Source: Flavobacterium psychroterrae
GTDB taxonomy: Bacteria; Bacteroidota; Bacteroidia; Flavobacteriales; Flavobacteriaceae
Reading direction: 5' to 3'
Length of the DNA stretch: 57,748 bases
NCBI RefSeq assembly: GCF_018380615.1
Contig: NZ_JAGYVZ010000024.1
Coordinates: 1 to 57,748, forward strand
The stretch's first letter is position 1; every line of letters starts with the position of its first letter. Of the stretch, positions 36,706 through 45,575 are shown in pieces. The translations under genes and the position numbers were made by a program. Under the pieces are notes generated by a model. That model was not told the DNA's origin and did no database searches. It worked only from the letters and a program-made list of their open reading frames with translations.

Positions 36706-36945
36706 ATGAAAAAAAAGATTGTTTTTGCGCTTATTATGGGCATTTTTACCACTGGATTGATATCTTTTACCTTAATAACGCTAAATACAGAATTGGCAGG
36801 AATTAAATTTTTAAAAATATGGACTAAATCCTGGTTTATGTCTTGCTTAATAGTCATTCCGTGCATATTAATCATAGGTCCAATAATTGAAAAATGGGTA
36901 AATTCTATGTTTGAAAATGATGCTGAAATTACTAAAAAAGCGCTC
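36706..36945 (+). pseudogene. DUF2798-like small membrane protein, 3' end disrupted
   Basis: From the ATG at 36706 the protein has two hydrophobic segments (IVFALIMGIFTTGLISFTLI and SCLIVIPCILIIGPII), the arrangement of DUF2798 proteins, which are about 75-80 residues long. The last family-like residues are WVNSMF. After that the frame runs on into the antisense of topB. The true stop is therefore lost or fused to foreign sequence at about 36930-36950. A longer upstream Met at 36595 gives an unlikely hydrophilic N-terminus. Confidence 0.6.
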
Positions 36946-38436
36946 ACCTTGATTTTCGATATCATTTCCGGCACTTTCCATAGCTCACAAAAGGCCTGCT
37001 TCAGTGTAAAGCACAGGCGGTTTAGTTTTCTTTTCCAGAACGGAAGCTTCTTTTATTTTAAGTTCATCGTCCTTTTTCAGCTCAGGCAAATCCATTACAT
37101 GTTCTGTATCATCATCGAGGAAACTGCCACTAATGGAACGCCACCCGGATTCTATAATCTTATAGCCTTTTGATGTAAAATCATAATGCAGTACCTGTAA
37201 GTCGACATCAGTTATCTCTTTGATGCAGGGTTGTGAAACGGCTTCGAGTAATCGAAAGGCAACCATATTATAAATCGCATTTTCCTTTGGATTTAGGGCT
37301 GATGGCATTTTATCAGTAGTTAATAATCCATGATGGTCAGTGACACGCAAATCGTTCACGATATGTTTATTAAAACGGCGCCATTTCATTTGAGATAGGT
37401 TTTGTTTAATATTTTCCCTCCTTTGTAAAGCTCTTACAAGGTTGGGAATCTCTGCCCACATATCTTCAGGAATGTATTTGCTTGCGGTACGTGGGTATGT
37501 GATAAATTTCTGTTCGTAAAGGCTCTGGGAAATGTTGAGGGTTTCTTCGGCCGAAAGGTTTAATTTTTTATTGGCTTCCTTTTGCAGGCCGGTAAGGTCG
37601 AACAATAAGGGCGGTTGCTCTGTAACGCTTTTGGTCACTTGGGATGTAATTATTGCCGTTTGGTTTCGCGCAATGGCTTTCAACACATCAGCGGCTAGTT
37701 TTTTGTCTTCCCATTTGATTTTTGAGATACTTTTAAAATCTATCATTTCTTTGTTATGGGACAACTGTATCTGCCAGTAATTTTTTACTTTGAAACTCCT
37801 GTTTTCCAGATAGCGTTTGCATATTAAAGCTAATGTAGGTGTCTGCACTCTTCCGAGTGAATAAACCCCGTTTGCTAATGCAATGGAGAGCGCTTGTGTG
37901 GCATTGATACCCACTAGCCAGTCGGCACGGCTCCTGGCTTGTGCTGCCTGATATAATCCGTCAAATTCTTTTGCGTCTTTGAGATTATCAAAACCTAGTT
38001 TAATGGCTTTTTCGGTAAGGGAGCTTATCCAAAGTCGCTTAAAGGGTTTATTGCACTTCAAGTATTCGTATATGTACCTAAAAATGAGTTCGCCCTCACG
38101 TCCTGCATCGGTGGCGACAATAATATTATCGCTGTTGTCAAAGAGCTCTCTAATGATTCTCAGTTGTTTTAGCGCTCCTGTATCTACAGAATCCCCTTGA
38201 TTTTTACTGACCTTTCTGACAGTCAGTAAAAAAGGGTTTGGAAGTATCGGCAGTGATGCTTTGTCAAATCCTGTGATGCCGTAATCTTCGGGCATTCCTA
38301 ATCCTACAAGATGGCCCAGTGCCCATGTAACAAAATAGCCGTTACCTGTCAGGTAGCCATCTTTTTTTTCGGTGGCTCTGATTATAACGGCTATTTCCCT
38401 TGCTACACTGGGCTTCTCTGTAATAATTGTTATCAT
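36940..38436 (-). pseudogene. topB: DNA topoisomerase III, C-terminally truncated
   Basis: The 483-residue frame covers the Toprim domain (EKPSVAREIAV; acidic DAGREGELIFR) and the type IA catalytic part with Tyr314 in FITYPRTASKY. The full-length family is near 700 residues and continues TEAGLLSAMEN-type. Here TEAGLL is followed by a TGA at 36985-36987, then AMESAGNDIENQGE in the same frame up to about 36945, where homology stops at the DUF2798 remnant. So a nonsense change (TCA to TGA would explain it) is followed by a deletion junction. This is the type used by conjugative transposons of Bacteroidota. Confidence 0.88.
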
Positions 38437-38442
38437 ATCTTA

Positions 38443-39879
38443 TTACATTTTAGGCCCTTTTGATTTAGAAGGTGTATTAGATTCTTCTTGTTGCTGCTGT
38501 TGTTTCTTGTTATCGGGATTTGTTTGTCCTGATTTTAATGGCTCCTGTATGTTCTTGGTAGCTTCGTTAGTTTTGCCTTCGGAATTGACAGCGGTCTGCG
38601 TTTTGTGCGCTTCAGAAGGTTTTATTTGTTCTTTGATTTTATCTGGATTTTGGAATGAAAAATCTGTTTTATTGGTTTCCTTGTTGTAGGTGATATATCC
38701 ATTGTATTCTTTCCCTTTTTTATCCACTAAGCCGCTGATATAAACAGTTTGACCATCTTTAAGCTTTTGGTATTGCTCATTATTGAGTTCCTTATCTCTA
38801 AAGTTTTTAGGTGCTCCCTGAGTTTGGTTCTGCTGATTGCCTTGTGTCTGTTTATTAGAATCATTTCGGTCAAAGAGAAATTCAACAAAACGTTTATCTG
38901 CATTGAATTGCACAGATGCATCAAAGGCTGTTCCTTTCTTGGAAACCATACCTTCTAATGCAAGCGGTTTACCTTCAAATAAAGTTTGTTTTTGCTCTTC
39001 GCTTAGTTTTACACCTTTAATTTCATCGGGAATTTTAATGAAATCCGTGCGCAGTGCGATCACCTCATTGGTCAGCCTGTCTATACTGATAATGGAAGGC
39101 ATGATCTCATTGTTTTTCGGATTGGTGAGATCCACTACGCGTCCCATATTGCCCGTTTGCATAAGATTGTCTTTATCTTCCTTGCTGAACTCGTGACCGA
39201 AAAAAGGATAATTCAGATTAGGCTCTTTTCGGATGCCATGAATAGCCAAAACAACCTGTCCTTCGTCGTTTTGTTTAAGCGACAAACGGGCATCCATTCT
39301 TGTAACTGCAGTACCGAGATTAAGACTTACCGGTACAAGCTCATTTGTTTTGTATCCTTTGAGCAGGGGATCAAGCAGGTTCATTTTTTTAAGTTTTTCT
39401 TTACTTAAACCCAAATGGTTTAATGTTTCCCAATCGATTTGTTCCGGTTTGTATTTGTATTCACTTGTTTCCGGATTTGTTTGTGCTGTTTCCATATTAA
39501 CTTCATTTTTTTGTTTATAATCTTTTACTTCGTGCTGTTTCATTAATTGCTCACCTTCAGGTGTAGGATGATCTAAATGTTTCTGCATCTCTTTTGAAGT
39601 ATCAACAGCCAGCAGAGCAGGGATTTTGAAGAACGAAAAATTAGTTGGGTTCTTCAGCTGGCTGAAAAAATTTGAAAAGAAATTCGAAAAGACATCTCCC
39701 TGCTTGTCTACCCGCATGAACTGATTCTGATTCTTGCGCGTAGGGTCAACAGTTTCCAGATTGCCATTTTGGTCAATACCTTTTACCGCCAGAATTTTCT
39801 TTTTCTCTTTATCGAATACCAGCAGTATATCCGATAATTCTTCGGGAGTGTTAAATGCATCTTTAATATTTTCGCTCAT
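38443..39879 (-). CDS. DUF3945/DUF4099 mobile-element protein
   Basis: This 478-residue hydrophilic protein (start chosen at MSENIKDAFN) has an N-terminal DUF4099-like part and a C-terminal half of repeated DUF3945-type units: KLSEEQKQTLFEGKPLALEGM near residue 300 and LNNEQYQKLKDGQTVYISGL near 365. A Gln/Asn/Ser-rich tail closes it. Such proteins are almost always encoded beside topoisomerase III in Bacteroidota conjugative elements, with no defined activity. It is six bases upstream of topB. Confidence 0.88.
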   Translation of the reverse strand: MSENIKDAFNTPEELSDILLVFDKEKKKILAVKGIDQNGNLETVDPTRKNQNQFMRVDKQGDVFSNFFSNFFSQLKNPTNFSFFKIPALLAVDTSKEMQKHLDHPTPEGEQLMKQHEVKDYKQKNEVNMETAQTNPETSEYKYKPEQIDWETLNHLGLSKEKLKKMNLLDPLLKGYKTNELVPVSLNLGTAVTRMDARLSLKQNDEGQVVLAIHGIRKEPNLNYPFFGHEFSKEDKDNLMQTGNMGRVVDLTNPKNNEIMPSIISIDRLTNEVIALRTDFIKIPDEIKGVKLSEEQKQTLFEGKPLALEGMVSKKGTAFDASVQFNADKRFVEFLFDRNDSNKQTQGNQQNQTQGAPKNFRDKELNNEQYQKLKDGQTVYISGLVDKKGKEYNGYITYNKETNKTDFSFQNPDKIKEQIKPSEAHKTQTAVNSEGKTNEATKNIQEPLKSGQTNPDNKKQQQQQEESNTPSKSKGPKM

Positions 39880-39960
39880 AATTTTAAATTTTAAATTCAT
39901 TTGCGAAATTAAAAGGTGAAAAGGTGCTAATTAAAAGCTGGAATCTATTGGCGTTATTTT

Positions 39961-40269
39961 TCACTCTCTGGCATAGTTTTTTGGCGTTCGGACATTGATA
40001 CTTTCTCTGATGAACTGGTGTACATCTGATAGCTTATAATATATTTTTCCACTGATGGTATAGTAGGGGAGCTTGCCGATTGATCGGTAGCGCTGGAGTG
40101 ATCTCCCACTTATTTTAAGCATCTGTAATATATCCTGATTATCCAATAGCTCTTCGCCGTCAACACTTCCGCGTTTTTTTTCAAGTTCACTGATATGCGC
40201 GCTCAAAAGATCGAAACGTTCTATGATTCGTTCCATCCAGGAAATGAATTCCATTCTGTCTATATTCAT
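39961..40269 (-). CDS. Helix-turn-helix (excisionase-like) protein
   Basis: This is a 102-residue protein from the ATG at 40269 (MNIDRMEFISWME), chosen because the longer frame adds an atypical Cys/Trp-rich start. An N-terminal coiled helix precedes a MerR/excisionase-type HTH (LLDNQDILQMLKISGRSLQRY, then the wing KLPYYTISGKIYYKLSDVHQFI). Proteins of this kind accompany rteC and topB in conjugative transposons and probably bind DNA near the excision genes. There is no downstream gene within 60 bases. Confidence 0.85.
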   Translation of the reverse strand: MNIDRMEFISWMERIIERFDLLSAHISELEKKRGSVDGEELLDNQDILQMLKISGRSLQRYRSIGKLPYYTISGKIYYKLSDVHQFIRESINVRTPKNYARE

Positions 40270-40496
40270 GGCTGTGTGTTTTACATTAGTGATGCAAAAT
40301 TGCCACCAGCAAAAGTTTTTCATTGCCAATATCAGCCAATGTAAAATGCTGTTTTATGAAAATTTTAACTGAATAAAATATTAAGATGAGTTGCTGATTT
40401 ACTGGGATAATTGAGCATATAGAAGTAATTATATGCCAGTAGCCATTTGATGCCAATTGCACCTCATTGGCAAGAAAATTGCAATTTTTAAAAAAA

Positions 40497-41348
40497 TTAG
40501 ACCTCTTTTTCCATGTGCTGTTTAAGCGATAATTTCAGCTGATCCAGAAAAATGCTTTTGCTATCAGCCCTGTCTTTCATCCTATGGTAGGCGTGATGGA
40601 CATCGCCGAGCTGGATCCTGAAAAGTAGTTGGAAAACCATGCTTATTTTACGAATGCCGGCTTTTCCATGAGAAATACTGCCCGATGCATGAAGTGCGTA
40701 AATTAATTCGATCAGAGCATTCTTTGAATCTGTCCAGAAAAAATCTCTATTAGCTACATTTCCGTCTGAAAAAATGCTGGTCTGCTGGATGTCAGGTTCA
40801 ATTTTGGAAACAAGGTAACTGTAAAGCAGTTCGTTAGCAATTATTCGAGCTACCTTATAATCATAGTAGGTGGAGAATTGAGTGTCAATTTCAAAAACAA
40901 AACTATTAACTCCTTCATGAAGGTCTATTTTTCCCCTACAAAAAAAATGGTGGTCCCATTCGGTTCTTCCGGTGCGATAGTAGCGATAAAAATCAGTGTT
41001 ATAAAAGTGCTCTTTATATTCTTGCTTGAGAAGATTGAGCTCATTGGAAAAATATTTATGATGCATTTTTCCCGTTACAACCGGGCAGGATGCTTCAATT
41101 CGGAAAACTTTATTGTAGAAAATAAGTTTTCCTAGTATTTGGGGTTTGATACTTTTAAAAAAATTAATCTCTTCATTTTCATCGGAGAATCCTTTTTCTA
41201 AAACATTTTTTTTAACCGTACAAAGCAAGCTTCGAAGAACGGTAGTCATGTGGTAGGATTTTTCAATTATATGTTCAGGGTCTAAGCTGAATTCCTGTTC
41301 TGCTTTTCGAATAACCTGAAGTACGTTCTCACATGTAGATCTTATCAT
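40497..41348 (-). CDS. rteC: RteC-family regulator of a conjugative element
   Basis: This 283-residue protein matches RteC of CTnDOT in layout: an alpha-helical N-terminal half with NFFKSIKPQILGKLIFYN and the characteristic YRYYRTGRTEWDHHFFCRGK stretch, and a C-terminal winged-helix region (TDSKNALIELIYALHASGSI). In CTnDOT, RteC activates excision-gene transcription. It stands at the head of the minus-strand cluster, 168 bases from the HTH gene, and is not truncated. Confidence 0.92.
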   Translation of the reverse strand: MIRSTCENVLQVIRKAEQEFSLDPEHIIEKSYHMTTVLRSLLCTVKKNVLEKGFSDENEEINFFKSIKPQILGKLIFYNKVFRIEASCPVVTGKMHHKYFSNELNLLKQEYKEHFYNTDFYRYYRTGRTEWDHHFFCRGKIDLHEGVNSFVFEIDTQFSTYYDYKVARIIANELLYSYLVSKIEPDIQQTSIFSDGNVANRDFFWTDSKNALIELIYALHASGSISHGKAGIRKISMVFQLLFRIQLGDVHHAYHRMKDRADSKSIFLDQLKLSLKQHMEKEV

Positions 41349-41449
41349 GGCAACAGAATTTAGATTTATTTGTACAAGGAAAAGTGGGGGCAGTTCTGCC
41401 CAGATACGGTATGACTTTACTTTTCGTTGGAGAATTTAAATGTATTATA

Positions 41450-43876
41450 TCAGCGCGCGGTATTGGTTTCATTCTGCAGTGTCTGCATCAGTTCCATAGC
41501 GTAGTTATCCCTGGCTTGTACGTAAGCGACCTTCGGTATTATAGAAGCGCCAAGTTTTTTCTTCTCAAAGCTTGCCGATATGCCGAAATCAATTCGCTCA
41601 ATTTCAAGCTCTCGCGCTCTTTTGATCGTTTGGTATAAAAGTTGTCTGTACAGATTGAAACCTTCTGCTGCAATGTAGTCCATGCCAATAAGTTCAGGTA
41701 CATATACCTTTCCTGAATTTTTATAACAGAACATTATCCCAACAAAATTGTTTTCAGGGGCATCTTTGAGTGTAAGAATTATGAACTCCCAGTTTGGAGA
41801 GCTATTCATATTTTCAAATACTTGCCTGTTGTATGTGAAGGTATTTATGGCTAGGTTGCGATCCTTTACATTGCAGTATAGCTCGTAAGCCCTGTTTATT
41901 TCTTCTTGATGGAGGTAATCTTTTATTTCTACATCGTAGAATTTTTCGTATGGCAGTATTTCCCTGTTGTAATGCTGGCGTGAACGGGTTGAAAGCAGGG
42001 AACTATAATTCTCAATTGTGGGCCAGTTTTTATTTTCAATAACACAGGATTCTGGCATATCAATCCGGAAATACCCTTGGTTTCTAACCATTTCATCCCA
42101 CTTGAATCCATTTTCAAAATCACGCAGTACGACCATATCAGCCCCTAAAGAATTGTATGTTTCTTCCATCTTGTTCAATATCATTCGAAATGATTGCTCG
42201 GCCAGAGGATGACTCTGGTCAATATAACAGTGCATTCCCTCAGTAAACAACGAGCCGGTACTTAGTACTTTGGAGGTCATATTCATGGGGTCTGTTTTTC
42301 TAATTTCTTCAAGGTGTCTTGATACAGATTCTGTAGCCAGCATATCATCTTTCCAAAGTCCCACTGTAAAGAATGTCATTAAAACCACCTGCATGTTCTG
42401 ATCACGGATGATATAATAGAAGAAATCCCATTTATTGGCCGAATCTTGGCTACTTGAGAAAGTATGCTCCAAATACTGCATTCCGTCCCAATCAAGGATA
42501 TTGTGAGTGCCCAGATACTTGTTCCATTCGTGCTTGTCTATATTCTCTATTGTTATTTGCTCTTCAATATGCAGCAGCTCTGTTCGCTGTTTTTGAGCAT
42601 GTAGCTTTGTTTTAATATCCATTCTAAAAGCCTGCCGTATCTTTTCATCACTGCTTCCGGTTTCTTCCACTGCTTTCTGGAAGTGGTGGTCCATTGCACG
42701 GGCAAGATCTGAAATATCTTCAATTTTATTATGCGCAGATATCGTAATACGGATTCCGGTGTTTTTTATAGGTACTGCGGGATATATGCCCAGGTTGAGA
42801 TAAAAGCCCTCTGAGAAGAGGCGCTTGGTAAAATTATAAGCAGTAGCAGGTGTGCCCATTCCAAGAAAGAAAACTGGAGAATCGTTCTCAGCGACTAGGG
42901 GTAGGTTGCTGTTTGAAAGCAGCATGCTGAAATGTGCTGTTTTTTTGGCAAGTTGAGCCTGGTGCTCATATATTTCTTCAGAAAGATGTATGTCACAGGA
43001 TGCAATTGCAGCGGCAACTGATGCAGGTTCAAGTTGAGCCGAGAAGGTAAGGGGGCCGCCAAAAGTTTTAATCTTTTCGCGTAATTTATGATCACTGCAG
43101 AAAAAGGTGGCTCCGCTGGCACCAAAAGTTTTGCTCAGCGTGCTGACAACGACAATGTTTTCTTCCAGTGTTTCAATAGCATCAAAGATGAACCCAGTTC
43201 CATTTTTTCCTCTCCAGCTCATTCCATGTACATCATCAAAATAGAGGTGAAGCTGCGGATATTTTCGGGCAAGGTTTAAAAGATCCTTTACTGGTGCATA
43301 ATCGCCGTACATAGAATAAACACCGTCCGCCATGTACCATATTTTACCCAATTTACCGCTGAGCATCCGAATTTTGTCTTCAAGCATCTCGAGATTATTA
43401 TGGCGTATCATCTCGACAGGTATTCCCCTAAGCTTCAAAACCTGACAAGCATTCTGCACACTCCAATGCGCCTGATGGTCTAGAATTAATGCATCTTCAT
43501 CTCTTATCAGGGTTGGAATGATGGCCATATGTCCAAGAGTACTGTTCTTAGTGATAATTGGCGGTATACCGTACATCTGTTCGATCTTGCTTTCCAATTC
43601 AGCATATAAAGGATGCGAAAGATACGTTTTCGAAAGAGGGAACTGTGTCCCATAATTTCTTATAGCATTTATTGCAGACTCTTTTAACCTTTCATCCTGT
43701 TCGAGTCCTAAATATCCCGTAGTTCCGAAATGGAGCATTTCGTTTCCGTTAATTTTTATGGTCCGGCCATTAAGATAGTCACCTTCAGTGTATAGGTGTA
43801 ACATTCCCTGATCCTTTGCGCTAGAAAAAACAGTGTCTACTGTATCGATAAAATTATTGTGTTTAATTTTTGCCAT
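41450..43876 (-). CDS. Alpha-oxoamine synthase fused to FemAB/GNAT-like acyltransferase
   Basis: This 808-residue protein is a fusion of two enzymes. Residues 1-420 form a fold-type I PLP enzyme of the AONS/KBL/SPT family, with His137 (DHQAHWS), Asp214-Asp215-His217 (YFDDVHGMS) and the Schiff-base Lys249 (STLSKTFGASG). Residues 455-800 resemble FemAB-like/Acetyltransf_6 proteins (MVVLRDFENGF, MPESCVIE, RIDFGISASFEKKKLG). AONS enzymes condense an amino acid with an acyl thioester to an aminoketone; an attached acyltransferase could N-acylate that amine. That would resemble serine palmitoyltransferase plus the GNAT-type bacterial ceramide synthase, or sulfonolipid (capnine-type) chemistry. The product is inferred, not shown. 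Confidence 0.9.
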   Translation of the reverse strand: MAKIKHNNFIDTVDTVFSSAKDQGMLHLYTEGDYLNGRTIKINGNEMLHFGTTGYLGLEQDERLKESAINAIRNYGTQFPLSKTYLSHPLYAELESKIEQMYGIPPIITKNSTLGHMAIIPTLIRDEDALILDHQAHWSVQNACQVLKLRGIPVEMIRHNNLEMLEDKIRMLSGKLGKIWYMADGVYSMYGDYAPVKDLLNLARKYPQLHLYFDDVHGMSWRGKNGTGFIFDAIETLEENIVVVSTLSKTFGASGATFFCSDHKLREKIKTFGGPLTFSAQLEPASVAAAIASCDIHLSEEIYEHQAQLAKKTAHFSMLLSNSNLPLVAENDSPVFFLGMGTPATAYNFTKRLFSEGFYLNLGIYPAVPIKNTGIRITISAHNKIEDISDLARAMDHHFQKAVEETGSSDEKIRQAFRMDIKTKLHAQKQRTELLHIEEQITIENIDKHEWNKYLGTHNILDWDGMQYLEHTFSSSQDSANKWDFFYYIIRDQNMQVVLMTFFTVGLWKDDMLATESVSRHLEEIRKTDPMNMTSKVLSTGSLFTEGMHCYIDQSHPLAEQSFRMILNKMEETYNSLGADMVVLRDFENGFKWDEMVRNQGYFRIDMPESCVIENKNWPTIENYSSLLSTRSRQHYNREILPYEKFYDVEIKDYLHQEEINRAYELYCNVKDRNLAINTFTYNRQVFENMNSSPNWEFIILTLKDAPENNFVGIMFCYKNSGKVYVPELIGMDYIAAEGFNLYRQLLYQTIKRARELEIERIDFGISASFEKKKLGASIIPKVAYVQARDNYAMELMQTLQNETNTAR

Positions 43877-44121
43877 CTTTTATTAAATTTTTAGGTTTAG
43901 ATCTGTGTTTTTGTAATTGTTTGAGAATTAGATACCTAAAATTCATTATAAAAATCGAAAGCGCTTTTACTTGCAGATATTTTATTCCCAATTTGGCAAG
44001 GGTAATTCCCGATTTGACAACAAATTACAGTGTTTTGCAAGAAATAATCCATATTTGACAATGACAATGTTTCTAAATCTTTATAATTTTGTTAAATTTC
44101 AAGTTTAAAAACAAACAGGTT

Positions 44122-44505
44122 ATGATTGCCTCACATGAATCTTTTGAGAATCAAAATGCAAGGTTTTGGATTGAAAAGGGAATCCTCTTTTTCGAATATA
44201 AACCGAATACTGCAATAGATTTGCAAGTCGCTATGCGCGTGGTTGCAGACAGGATTGCATTTCAAAATGAAAGAAATCTTCCTGTTTTTTGTGATACCAG
44301 GGGAATTGCCTCAATTGACAAAGCAGCCCGAGACTATCTCGCAAAATCTGGATCACTGCTTGCAAAAGCAGTCGCTCTCATTGGTAGTGAAAATGTTTCC
44401 ATGACTATGAGCACTTTCTATCTTGAAATTAGCAAGCCGTCTGTGCCTACGCGAATTTTTACCGTGGAGCAAGAGGCATTGGATTATCTAACGGATTTCG
44501 TTTAG
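44122..44505 (+). CDS. STAS/SEC14-like protein
   Basis: This 127-residue soluble protein has its start at the ATG at 44122; an upstream TTG frame is less likely. The pattern VMFRxxxD-like core is replaced by IDLQVAMRVVADRIAFQNERNLPVFCDTRGI, then DKAARDYLAKSG and LIGSENVSMTM. This is an alpha/beta STAS-like fold seen in Bacteroidota proteins of the DUF7793 type. It has no catalytic motif and may act as a partner-switch regulator. It is divergent from the synthase-acyltransferase gene (245 bases between) and precedes the PAS-AraC regulator by 45 bases. Confidence 0.75.
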   Translation: MIASHESFENQNARFWIEKGILFFEYKPNTAIDLQVAMRVVADRIAFQNERNLPVFCDTRGIASIDKAARDYLAKSGSLLAKAVALIGSENVSMTMSTFYLEISKPSVPTRIFTVEQEALDYLTDFV

Positions 44506-44550
44506 GACCACTCTTAGACAGATAGATACAAGTATTAAATATTAACACAA

Positions 44551-45495
44551 ATGAAAAGCCCTCACAACCGCCAGCGGATGGTATCGATGCACAAGATGTT
44601 ATTTGAAATGGCACGGGGCAATTTCAATAACCAGATCCCTTTAAGTAGTTATGACGACGAAATTGAAACATTGGTCGTCCTTGTCAACATGGTAGCGGAA
44701 GAACTTAAAGAGTCCGCTTTTCATTCAGGTTTTGTCAATCCATATATTACTCACAGGATGGTGACACCTGCAACTTTTATCTTAGATGAAAATCATTCTA
44801 TAAAGGATGTGAATCAAGGGGCTTTGAAAATTTTGGGTTATGATTCAATAGAGATGCTCAGCAAGCCAATACAGGAATTTCTGCTGGACGACTTCACGGA
44901 AATGTCTGATCTGGAGAAAAAAGCGCTGGAGGAGCTTCTTTTGTCAGGTGAAATCATTACGCTAAATTTCATAACATATAAAAAGCTGATAGTCAGTGCC
45001 GAATGCTCGGTATCAAGATTGTCTGAAGGTAAGTTTACAGTACTTAGTTTCATAGCTCCCTTTCTCCAGCTTGATGACGCTGTTCCGGAATCATACGAAA
45101 CAAAAGAACAAAAGCAGCATAATTTTAAGAAAACCGATGCGCGCCTGATGCAGCGAGTTTACGATTACGTACTAGCGAATTTGGCGGAGCCTTTGCCTTC
45201 AATAAAGGAAATTGCTAGACTTTTTGGGACAAATGATTTTAAACTCAAAGACGGATTCAGGTATTTTTTCCATACAAGTGTCTACAAGTTTTATACCGAA
45301 CAGCGACTTAAAAGGGCCTACCTTATGATAGAGCAGACCGATATTCCTTTGAAAAATATTTCGTTTATGAACGGTTTTAACAGCTATCCTAATTTTTCTA
45401 AATCATTCAAGAAGCAGTTTGGATTTTCTCCTAAAGAACTCGGCAGAGGTAAAGCTGGTGGTTTTTTGCCATTCAATCACTTTAATCCTTCATAA
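44551..45495 (+). CDS. PAS-AraC transcriptional regulator
   Basis: This 314-residue protein has a HAMP-like or helical N-terminus (residues 10-60), a PAS-like domain (about 75-170, FILDENHSIKDVNQGALKILGY) and a C-terminal AraC HTH pair (210-305, with IKEIARLFGTNDFKLKDGF and NGFNSYPNFSKSFKKQFGFSPKEL). No membrane segment is present, so a cytoplasmic PAS ligand or partner is likely. With the STAS-like gene in front it forms a two-gene regulatory pair that may control the divergent synthase gene or the MauE/peptide genes downstream. Confidence 0.85.
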   Translation: MKSPHNRQRMVSMHKMLFEMARGNFNNQIPLSSYDDEIETLVVLVNMVAEELKESAFHSGFVNPYITHRMVTPATFILDENHSIKDVNQGALKILGYDSIEMLSKPIQEFLLDDFTEMSDLEKKALEELLLSGEIITLNFITYKKLIVSAECSVSRLSEGKFTVLSFIAPFLQLDDAVPESYETKEQKQHNFKKTDARLMQRVYDYVLANLAEPLPSIKEIARLFGTNDFKLKDGFRYFFHTSVYKFYTEQRLKRAYLMIEQTDIPLKNISFMNGFNSYPNFSKSFKKQFGFSPKELGRGKAGGFLPFNHFNPS

Positions 45496-45575
45496 TTAAT
45501 TTTTGCTCCCAATAGTACAAGTGTTATAAGTTTGAAATTCACAATTTTACATTGTTGAATTCAAATCGACTAGTT

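Larger units (their letters stand above)
36940..41348 (-). mobile_element. Remnant of a CTnDOT-like integrative conjugative element
   Basis: Gene order rteC, HTH protein, DUF3945/DUF4099 protein, topB on one strand is the excision/regulation segment of many Bacteroidota conjugative transposons. The genes expected further down that strand (DUF1896 protein, helicase, mobilisation and tra genes) are gone because topB is cut at about 36945. No integrase of the element is seen. The right boundary is uncertain: the synthase fusion gene at 41450 has the same orientation and could be cargo. Confidence 0.75.

Noticed and set aside
36946..37173. Extension of the DUF2798 frame to a stop at 37173
   Set aside because: This part is the complement of topB coding sequence, so the extension is an artefact of the junction.
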